From the NCBI GenBank assembly GCA_017481325.1, contig JAFUPG010000009.1, positions 1 to 5,869 on the forward strand: DNA of 5,869 nt. Direction: 5' to 3'. This DNA is from Oscillospiraceae bacterium (GTDB lineage: Bacteria; Bacillota_A; Clostridia; Oscillospirales; Oscillospiraceae). The translations under genes were made by a program, and so were the position numbers. Positions 1 through 5,869 of the stretch are shown piece after piece; position 1 is the stretch's first letter, and the number at the start of each line of letters is the position of its first letter. The notes below the pieces were generated by a model. The model was not told where the DNA came from, did no database searches, and saw nothing but the letters and a program-made list of their open reading frames with translations.

Positions 1-170
1 GTGGATACGGGGAAACCTTCAATTTCATGGTAGTCTACGGTGGCAACGGTTTCGATCTCGTCAGCCAATGCGCCCAGGCCGGAGCCGAGGATCAAGGCAA
101 CATCGGGTACAAAATCGGTCTTTTTCCGCACACAGGCGAGGCAGTTCTGAAGCTTTTCATAAGGTGTCAT
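1..170 (-). CDS. Purine-nucleoside phosphorylase, N-terminal fragment (runs off left edge)
   Basis: Only the first 56 codons are in the window. The frame starts at the ATG at 170-168 and is open to position 1. Residues 25-34 read ALILGSGLGA, the glycine-rich phosphate-binding loop of class I (trimeric) purine-nucleoside phosphorylases. It is followed by an ADEIE stretch and by EIEGFPVS, the usual family sequence before the first catalytic histidine. The family splits inosine, guanosine and their deoxy forms with phosphate into a free base and (deoxy)ribose-1-phosphate, in cytoplasmic purine salvage. A perfect AGGAGGA lies 6 nt before the ATG, which fixes the start. The gene begins 29 nt after the pseudouridine synthase stop with no terminator between, so the two are probably co-transcribed. 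The bacterial symbol would be punA/pupG, but the related methylthioadenosine/methylthioinosine phosphorylases share this N-terminus, so none is assigned. Confidence 0.86.
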   Translation of the reverse strand, partial: MTPYEKLQNCLACVRKKTDFVPDVALILGSGLGALADEIETVATVDYHEIEGFPVS

Positions 171-176
171 AGCAGT

Positions 177-183
177 TCCTCCT
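177..183 (-). promoter_or_regulatory. Ribosome binding site of the purine-nucleoside phosphorylase gene
   Basis: On the minus strand this reads AGGAGGA, a near-perfect anti-Shine-Dalgarno match, 6 nt before the ATG at 170. It lies in the 29-nt gap after the pseudouridine synthase stop codon and decides the start of the partial gene. Confidence 0.85.
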
Positions 184-199
184 GTATATTATTTTTGAC

Positions 200-1102
200 T
201 TATATTGACTGCAGCCGTTTCAGGGCGGCAGTAAATTCCTCAGGCAAGGGGCAGGAAAGGGTCATTCTCTCTCCGCTGCGGGGGTGGACAAAGGTCAGCT
301 CACGGGCATGGAGGCACTGGGAGCTGAGCCCCAGCTCTGGCTTTTTTACGCCGTAGACAGGGTCGCCGGCAATGGGATGGTTCAGATAGGCCATATGCAC
401 ACGGATCTGGTGGGTACGGCCGGTCTGCAGACGGCAGCGCAGGTGGGTATAGCTGCCGTAACGGGCGATGACCTCCCAGTGGGTCACGGCATCCCGGCTG
501 TTTTTCTCTGTGACCGCCATGCGCTTGCGGTCGGTGGGATGGCGGCCGATGGGGGCATTGACCGTTCCGCTGTCCTCTTTGAAGCCGCCACGGACAATGC
601 ACTCGTAGGTGCGGCTCAGGGAGTGATCCTTCAGCTGCTCGGAGAGGAATTGATGGGCGAAATCGTTCTTTGCCACAATGAGAAGTCCTGTGGTATCCAT
701 GTCGATGCGGTGAACGATGCCGGGGCGCTTTTCCCCGTTGATGCCGGAGAGGCTGTCGCCGCAGTGGTGCAGGAGGGCATTGACCAGCGTGCCGTCCACA
801 TGACCTGCCGCCGGATGCACCACCATGCCCTTGGGCTTGTTGATGACCAGCAGATCCTCATCCTCATAGACAATGTCCAGAGGGATGTCCTGGGCCACAA
901 TATCCACCTCACGAACCTCCGGCAGAGTCACCGAAAAGACCTGCCCAAGCTCGGTTTTGGCATTTTTCTTCACCGCCTTGCCGCCGCAGGTCACCTGACC
1001 CTGCTCCAGCAGCTTCTGCACAGCGCTGCGGCTCAATTCCGGCAGCTGCTCCGCCAGAAACACATCCACACGCTGTCCTTCTCTTTGTGCCCGATAATCC
1101 AC
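200..1102 (-). CDS. RluA/RluD-family 23S rRNA pseudouridine synthase
   Basis: The predicted 300-residue cytoplasmic enzyme isomerises uridine to pseudouridine in RNA. RluD-type members act on large-subunit rRNA, but the exact target cannot be read from sequence. An S4 RNA-binding domain covers about residues 12-58 (LSRSAVQKLLEQGQVT and on). The catalytic domain follows, with motif II HRIDMDTTGLL at 131-141. D134 is the expected catalytic nucleophile, and the usual form is HRLDxxTSGLL. Other family marks are RTYE (Y166) and LQTGRTHQIRVHM (R229). The open frame extends to an ATG at 1171, but the GTG at 1102 is preferred. It has AGAGGTG 5 nt upstream, it gives the family's usual N-terminus, and a strong promoter at 1125-1153 overlaps the upstream ATG at 1129. 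The ATG at 1171 has no ribosome binding site. The nearest family comparison is B. subtilis YlyB, encoded next to lspA. Here a plus-strand gene separates the two. Confidence 0.93.
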   Translation of the reverse strand: MDYRAQREGQRVDVFLAEQLPELSRSAVQKLLEQGQVTCGGKAVKKNAKTELGQVFSVTLPEVREVDIVAQDIPLDIVYEDEDLLVINKPKGMVVHPAAGHVDGTLVNALLHHCGDSLSGINGEKRPGIVHRIDMDTTGLLIVAKNDFAHQFLSEQLKDHSLSRTYECIVRGGFKEDSGTVNAPIGRHPTDRKRMAVTEKNSRDAVTHWEVIARYGSYTHLRCRLQTGRTHQIRVHMAYLNHPIAGDPVYGVKKPELGLSSQCLHARELTFVHPRSGERMTLSCPLPEEFTAALKRLQSI

Positions 1103-1107
1103 AATTT

Positions 1108-1114
1108 CACCTCT
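1108..1114 (-). promoter_or_regulatory. Ribosome binding site deciding the GTG start of the pseudouridine synthase
   Basis: On the minus strand this reads AGAGGTG, with 5 nt to the GTG at 1102-1100. Neither upstream in-frame ATG (1129 or 1171) has a comparable site, so this supports the shorter protein. Confidence 0.7.
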
Positions 1115-1124
1115 ATTCCTGTTT

Positions 1125-1153
1125 ATCATATCATATTCTAAGGGCAAGGTCAA
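1125..1153 (-). promoter_or_regulatory. Sigma-A-type promoter of the pseudouridine synthase/PNP operon
   Basis: Minus strand: -35 box TTGACC (1153-1148), a 17-nt spacer, and -10 box TATGAT (1130-1125). Each box differs from consensus at one position. Transcription would start near 1117-1120, leaving a leader of roughly 16 nt that contains the AGAGGTG site before the GTG at 1102. The in-frame ATG at 1129-1127 lies inside the -10 box, so it would not be in this transcript. Confidence 0.72.
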
Positions 1154-1203
1154 AGGGTTTTCTCGTTTCATTTCAATTGATCCCGAAAGAAGGTAAAAAA
1201 GAC

Positions 1204-1232
1204 TTGACGAATAACAAAAAATATATTATTCT
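1204..1232 (+). promoter_or_regulatory. Sigma-A-type promoter of the SLH/LRR surface-protein gene
   Basis: Plus strand: -35 box TTGACG (1204-1209), a 17-nt spacer and -10 box TATTCT (1227-1232). The spacer is almost entirely A and T, in sharp contrast with the GC-rich flanks. Start of transcription is expected near 1239-1241, giving a leader of under 20 nt. Other TA-rich hexamers nearby (for example 1224-1229) have worse spacing. About 50 nt separate its -35 from the -35 of the divergent promoter. Confidence 0.62.
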
Positions 1233-1242
1233 ATAGTTGTAG

Positions 1243-1249
1243 AAAGGAG
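1243..1249 (+). promoter_or_regulatory. Ribosome binding site of the SLH/LRR surface-protein gene
   Basis: AAAGGAG lies 8 nt before the ATG at 1258. It supports that start, which also places a complete signal peptide at the N-terminus. Confidence 0.8.
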
Positions 1250-1257
1250 CGATTGTC

Positions 1258-3615
1258 ATGCATAAGAAAATTCTGTCCTTATTGTTGGTTCCTGCGCTGT
1301 TTCTCTCTCTGGCGCTGCCTGCGGCAGCGGCGGATACTGAGGTTCTGGAGATCTGTGGAGGTGCCCAGCCCCTTTCGGTTGTCCAACCCGGGCAGCAGAG
1401 CAGGCGCCCCTGGGACTACATCGGTGAAACCAGCCTGATCGAGGCCATGCCTTCCACCCGGGATCTGGCCGTAAAGCTTCCCTCTAATGTAAATCTGCTC
1501 TTCCTCCTCCGGGACAGCGGCAGCGCCAACTCCTATTTCTGCGTGGAGATCTATGGCGAGGGGGATACCAAGCCCCTGGCCACGGTTTCGGACGTCTTCC
1601 CCGGTGTGGAGGGCATCTATACCTATGAGATCCTCTGGAGGACTCAGGGTTTTGCAACCGGCGCTTACCGTGTGGTGATGTACAGCGCCACACGCTCCGG
1701 CGAGACCTATACCCCCGTAGCAGGAACGCAGTCCGAGGTAGTGGTTCTGCTGACGGACTGGTATAAGGCTCTGGAGTCTGTTTCCCTGATTGATCCGGAC
1801 ACAAGACAGACTGTGTCCACGCTGCCTCTGGCGCCAAACGAGGTGGGTTGTCTGGAGGTCGTGGAATCCCCCTCTTACAACACTTACTCCCAAGAATTCC
1901 GTTACAAAGGAAGCAGCGGCCTTGTTGAGATCGAAACGATCGGCGGACTCATGTTTTTCACGCCCAAATCTTTTGGATGGGGAAAGACCGAAATTGAAGA
2001 CATTAACGGTAAAGTTCTCGGTGAGATCTCTTTCGAAGTGTGTATCAATTCCGGCGGCCACATCAATCAGGAGATCACAAGAATCGCCCCCAGAGAGGGC
2101 GTGTATGAAGGTGTGCTCCTGCACGTCTGCCCGGATTGCGGCTGCTCCTATTTGGAAACCGAGGAAACCTATGCTGCCGCCATGCGCAGGTTTGTAGATC
2201 TTCCCTCAGACCAGTGGTACTATGACGGCGTGAATGCCATGGTCTTACGTGGGCTGTTCAACGGTGTCAGCACCGAGTATTTCCGCCCCGACCATCTGAT
2301 GACCCGTGCTATGCTGGTCACCGTGCTCTGGCGCTATGCCGGAGCGCCGGAGGCAGGTAAGTCTCCCTTTACGGATGTTCCGGACGGCCTCTGGTACAGT
2401 GAAGCCGTTTCCTGGGCTGCGGAACAGGGCGTAGTCAGCGGCATCGGCCAGGGCAAGTTCGACCCCAACGGCAATATCACCCGAGAGCAGATGGCAACCA
2501 TTCTCTACCGCTATGCCAAGCTCTGCGGCTTTGACACGGCATTTGATGCCGACGTTTTGTCCAACTTCCCGGATAAGGATCAGGTCTCCGGCTATGCTCT
2601 GGAACCCCTTCAGTGGGCGGTTTCCAACAGCATCATTACCGGCACAAAGACCGGAAGCAAAACGCTGCTGGATCCCCGAGGCTTCGCCACCAGAGCCCAG
2701 CTGGCCGTGATCCTGAGCCGCTATATTGACAAATACGATCCCGATCCCGCCACCCTTCCGATCCCCGATCTGGATCAGGCGGTAGAGCATGGCAGCGTTT
2801 GGCTCTGCACCTGGGCCTTCTTCCCGGACGGCACTCTGGTGATCGGCGGCTCTGGCACACCGGATTTCGGAGATTATTACGGGCAGGTCGCCTGTCCCTG
2901 GTGGCATTTGCGTGACAGAATAACCCGTGTTGTGGTTCGGGAGGGTGTCGTCTCCCTGGGACGTGCAGCTTTCGAAGGCTGCAAGCTTCTGACGGAAGTA
3001 GAGCTTCCCTCCACTCTCCGCTCTATCGGAACAATGGTCTTTGCAGACTGCACCTCTCTGGAGCAAATCGACATTCCCTACGGTGTGCGCTACCTGGGCG
3101 ATTATGTATTTTCCGGCTGCAGGGTCCTAAAGGATGTTAATTTCCCTGTTTCCCTTTATCAACACAGCAATTGGGCCGACAGCAGCTTATTTGCCAACTG
3201 TACTTCCCTGGAGACCGTAACATTGCCACCGGCCTTTGGTTCGATACGCTCGAATATGTTCCTCAACTGCACGGCGTTGAAGGAAGTAAACTTTGGGATC
3301 GGTGCCTTTGATATCGACCACGAAGCTTTTGTCGGTTGCTCCTCTCTGGAAACCTTGGTGTTTCCTCTGTCGATGAGAGCAATCTATGACGAGGCCTTTA
3401 TCGACTGTCCCTCCCTGAAAACTCTGGTTTTCCTCAATCCCTGGGTACGCTGCGAAACCTGGTATTCCAGCGACGACGAGGGCAATCCGGTCTTTATTGC
3501 CCCCTTCGGTGACCCGGAGATCACCACGGTCTATGCCTTCAGCAATACCGAGGTCGCCATGCTGGCAGAAAAATTAGGTTATAACTTTGTCCCTCTGGAA
3601 TCTCTGATCGACTAA
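1258..3615 (+). CDS. Secreted surface protein with three SLH domains and BspA-type leucine-rich repeats
   Basis: The 785-residue protein starts with a signal peptide: Lys3-Lys4, a hydrophobic core at about 5-20, and PAAAA before a likely cleavage near 24-25. There is no lipobox. Residues 26-265 are not recognised; they look beta-rich, and 165-265 could be a divergent Ig-like (BIG2-like) fold. Residues 267-303 carry a short CPDCGC cysteine motif. Three SLH domains follow at about 312-360, 371-420 and 437-490, with core motifs MTRAM, TREQM and TRAQL. SLH triads bind pyruvylated secondary cell-wall polymer, which suggests wall attachment. Residues 512-550 (DGTLVIGGSG, then PWWHLRDRI) match the lead-in usual before LRR_5 arrays. 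Residues 551-727 hold about seven repeats with a regular cysteine. The C-terminus (NTEVAMLAEKLGYNFVPL) is the usual LRR_5 capping strand. A role in adhesion or ligand binding is inference. The gene has its own promoter and lies opposite to its neighbours. Confidence 0.92.
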   Translation: MHKKILSLLLVPALFLSLALPAAAADTEVLEICGGAQPLSVVQPGQQSRRPWDYIGETSLIEAMPSTRDLAVKLPSNVNLLFLLRDSGSANSYFCVEIYGEGDTKPLATVSDVFPGVEGIYTYEILWRTQGFATGAYRVVMYSATRSGETYTPVAGTQSEVVVLLTDWYKALESVSLIDPDTRQTVSTLPLAPNEVGCLEVVESPSYNTYSQEFRYKGSSGLVEIETIGGLMFFTPKSFGWGKTEIEDINGKVLGEISFEVCINSGGHINQEITRIAPREGVYEGVLLHVCPDCGCSYLETEETYAAAMRRFVDLPSDQWYYDGVNAMVLRGLFNGVSTEYFRPDHLMTRAMLVTVLWRYAGAPEAGKSPFTDVPDGLWYSEAVSWAAEQGVVSGIGQGKFDPNGNITREQMATILYRYAKLCGFDTAFDADVLSNFPDKDQVSGYALEPLQWAVSNSIITGTKTGSKTLLDPRGFATRAQLAVILSRYIDKYDPDPATLPIPDLDQAVEHGSVWLCTWAFFPDGTLVIGGSGTPDFGDYYGQVACPWWHLRDRITRVVVREGVVSLGRAAFEGCKLLTEVELPSTLRSIGTMVFADCTSLEQIDIPYGVRYLGDYVFSGCRVLKDVNFPVSLYQHSNWADSSLFANCTSLETVTLPPAFGSIRSNMFLNCTALKEVNFGIGAFDIDHEAFVGCSSLETLVFPLSMRAIYDEAFIDCPSLKTLVFLNPWVRCETWYSSDDEGNPVFIAPFGDPEITTVYAFSNTEVAMLAEKLGYNFVPLESLID

Positions 3616-3620
3616 GAAAC

Positions 3621-3652
3621 AGCACCCTTGGAAGTTCCCTTCCAAGGGTGCT
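3621..3652. terminator. Bidirectional hairpin terminator between the surface-protein gene and lspA
   Basis: AGCACCCTTGGAAG (3621-3634) and CTTCCAAGGGTGCT (3639-3652) form a perfect 14-bp stem with a 4-nt TTCC loop. On the plus strand TGCTTTATTCTT follows the stem; on the minus strand GTTTCTT follows. Both are moderately T-rich rather than pure T runs. The hairpin starts 5 nt after the surface-protein stop (3613-3615) and lies 4 nt from the lspA stop (3657-3659). It therefore probably ends both convergent transcripts. Confidence 0.88.
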
Positions 3653-3656
3653 TGCT

Positions 3657-4163
3657 TTATTCTTCGGGTTCTGCTTTGGGTTCTTCCTTCTTCTCCCGGT
3701 CGAAGAAGATCACGTAGATCATCAGGAGGATGCAGCCGCAGGTGATGAAGCAGTCGGCTACATTGAACACGGGGAAGTTCATGAAGTCCAGGCAGATCAT
3801 ATCCGTGACCAGGCCGTCCTTGAACAGGCGGTCGATCACATTGCCCAGGCCACCGCCCAAAATGGCCGCAAGGCAGATCCACTCCACCTTTTTGCTGAGC
3901 CACTTTTTCCATACGGCATAGGCCAAAAGCGCCACAAAGACCACCATCACCAGAATAAAAAGCCAGGTCTGGCCGCCGAAGCTGCCCCAGGCACCGCCGT
4001 CATTCCGGGTGTGGGTGATGTGAAAGATGCCCAGGATGCTGGGGCGGTGCTCATAGAGGGCAAGGCCGCTCTCCACCAGGTACTTCGTCCACTGATCCAG
4101 GGCCACAATGGCCACCACAAAGAGAGCCAGGAGGATGTAAAATACGGTATTTTTCTTCTTCAT
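3657..4163 (-). CDS. lspA: Lipoprotein signal peptidase (signal peptidase II)
   Basis: This integral-membrane aspartic protease cleaves the signal peptide of diacylglyceryl-modified prolipoproteins before the lipidated cysteine. From the ATG at 4163 it has 168 residues, the usual family length. Four hydrophobic segments are visible at about 7-23, 66-85, 96-106 and 137-154. Family motifs are DQWTK near residue 23, TRNDGGAWG (53-61), GNVIDR (107-112, catalytic D111) and FNVAD (133-137, catalytic D137). The frame can be extended to a TTG at 4181 that overlaps the rnhA stop. That TTG lacks a ribosome binding site, while the ATG has AAGGG 10 nt upstream, so the ATG is preferred. The third motif is usually NxGAAF; here it is NDGGAW. 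The tail is highly charged (EKKEEPKAEPEE). It is the last gene of the lepA-rnhA-lspA block, and a hairpin follows its stop. The only exported protein in this window has a non-lipoprotein signal peptide and would not be its substrate. Confidence 0.96.
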   Translation of the reverse strand: MKKKNTVFYILLALFVVAIVALDQWTKYLVESGLALYEHRPSILGIFHITHTRNDGGAWGSFGGQTWLFILVMVVFVALLAYAVWKKWLSKKVEWICLAAILGGGLGNVIDRLFKDGLVTDMICLDFMNFPVFNVADCFITCGCILLMIYVIFFDREKKEEPKAEPEE

Positions 4164-4173
4164 GCTATGCTTT

Positions 4174-4178
4174 CCCTT
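4174..4178 (-). promoter_or_regulatory. Ribosome binding site supporting the ATG start of lspA
   Basis: On the minus strand this reads AAGGG, 10 nt before the ATG at 4163 and partly inside the end of rnhA. The upstream TTG at 4181 has no purine-rich site in front of it. The spacing is slightly long, so the start is probable, not certain. Confidence 0.5.
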
Positions 4179-4617
4179 CAAAGTGCGGCAAATTTCTTGC
4201 TCTGCGCCACTGCCAGCTTATCGCAGCGGTTGTTTTTCTCGTTCTCGGCATGTCCCTTGACCCAGTGCCAGGTGACCTCATGGTAGGAAAGTAGGGGCAG
4301 CAGCTGCTCCCAGAGGTCTACATTGAGGGCAGGCTTCCTGTCGGACTTGATCCAGCCCTTTTTCTTCCAGCCGTAAACCCAGCCCTTGACCACCGCATCG
4401 CAGACATACTTGGAGTCGGTGTACAGATCCACGGCGCAGGCCTCCCTGAGGGCGGAGAGGGCGGAGATCACGCCGGTGAGCTCCATGCGGTTGTTGGTGG
4501 TGTCCTTCTCGCCGCCGGAGAGTTCTTTTTCGATGCCTTTATACTCCAAAATGGCACCCCAGCCACCGGGGCCGGGATTGCCGGAGCAGGCACCGTCGGT
4601 ATAGACAGTTACTTGCT

Positions 4618-4621
<4 letters not shown>
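4178..4621 (-). CDS. rnhA: Ribonuclease HI
   Basis: The 147-residue cytoplasmic endonuclease cuts the RNA strand of RNA-DNA hybrids, removing R-loops and primers. The length is typical for bacterial RNase HI. The N-terminus has the family signature [16 protein letters not shown] (7-22). The catalytic carboxylates all align: D9, E47 (in NNRMEL), D69 (in YTDSKY) and D134 (in NRCDKLA). The active-site loop histidine is H124 in [10 protein letters not shown]. The basic handle region ([13 protein letters not shown], 85-97) is present, as in the E. coli type. There is no N-terminal hybrid-binding domain. The ATG overlaps the lepA stop as ATGA (4621-4618), and no strong separate ribosome binding site is seen, so translational coupling to lepA is likely. 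lspA follows after about 14 nt. Confidence 0.97.

Positions 4622-5869
<1,248 letters not shown>

Noticed and set aside
27..356. Plus-strand open frame of 109 codons at the left edge
   Set aside because: It runs antisense across the start of the purine-nucleoside phosphorylase gene and the end of the pseudouridine synthase gene. Both minus-strand genes are well supported.
284..1141. Long plus-strand open frame (285 codons) opposite the pseudouridine synthase gene
   Set aside because: It is antisense to a gene with clear catalytic motifs, has no recognisable domain and no convincing ribosome binding site. GC-rich third positions commonly leave the complementary frame open.
1174..1179. CAATTG palindrome and a loose TTTC-N10-GAAA symmetry (around 1171-1188) between the divergent promoters, considered as an operator
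   Set aside because: The symmetric parts are only 4-6 nt and could occur by chance in this AT-rich stretch. No regulator is encoded nearby.
1279..2124. Minus-strand open frame of 281 codons inside the surface-protein gene, with another at 2245-3066
   Set aside because: Both are antisense to SLH/LRR coding sequence, have odd composition and show no domain. They are shadow frames.
4179..4181. TTG at 4181 as the start of lspA, overlapping the rnhA stop
   Set aside because: No Shine-Dalgarno sequence precedes it, and six residues later an ATG with AAGGG upstream gives the usual LspA N-terminus. It remains possible.
3648..4286. Plus-strand open frame of 212 codons opposite lspA and the end of rnhA
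   Set aside because: It is His- and Gln-rich translation of the reverse complement of membrane-protein codons. It starts inside the terminator stem and has no family resemblance.

Overview
The window looks like chromosome from a GC-rich, Gram-positive-type gut-associated Clostridium relative (Bacillota, probably Oscillospirales). The support is indirect: strong AGGAGG-type ribosome binding sites, a secreted protein with S-layer homology (SLH) domains joined to BspA-type leucine-rich repeats, and housekeeping proteins that read like Clostridia versions. The taxonomic call is an inference.

Layout: four housekeeping genes and the start of a fifth lie on the minus strand, and one large surface-protein gene lies on the plus strand between them. 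Reading the minus strand from the right edge, the order is lepA (its 5' end lies outside the window), rnhA (ATGA overlap with lepA) and lspA (about 14 nt after rnhA). This tight block ends at a perfect 14-bp hairpin at 3621-3652. The hairpin also closes the convergent plus-strand gene at 1258-3615, so it probably acts as a bidirectional terminator. Left of that gene, the minus strand resumes with an RluA/RluD-family pseudouridine synthase gene and, 29 nt after it, the first 170 nt of a purine-nucleoside phosphorylase gene that runs off the left edge.

The 155-nt gap at 1103-1257 is a divergent control region. It holds a good sigma-A-type promoter for each direction, both with 17-nt spacers. 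The minus-strand promoter overlaps the upstream in-frame ATG codons of the pseudouridine synthase frame, which points to a GTG at 1102 as the true start.

Functionally, the minus-strand genes serve translation (LepA/EF4), RNA-DNA hybrid removal (RNase HI), lipoprotein maturation (LspA), rRNA modification (RluD family) and purine salvage (PNP). The plus-strand gene encodes an exported, probably wall-anchored protein with a solvent-exposed LRR array. lspA and the RluD-type gene are adjacent in many Bacillota, so the surface-protein gene looks like an insertion into that pair. I see no phage, transposon, CRISPR, tRNA or rRNA sequence, and no evidence of a new multi-gene system. The surface protein and its insertion site are the most interesting part.
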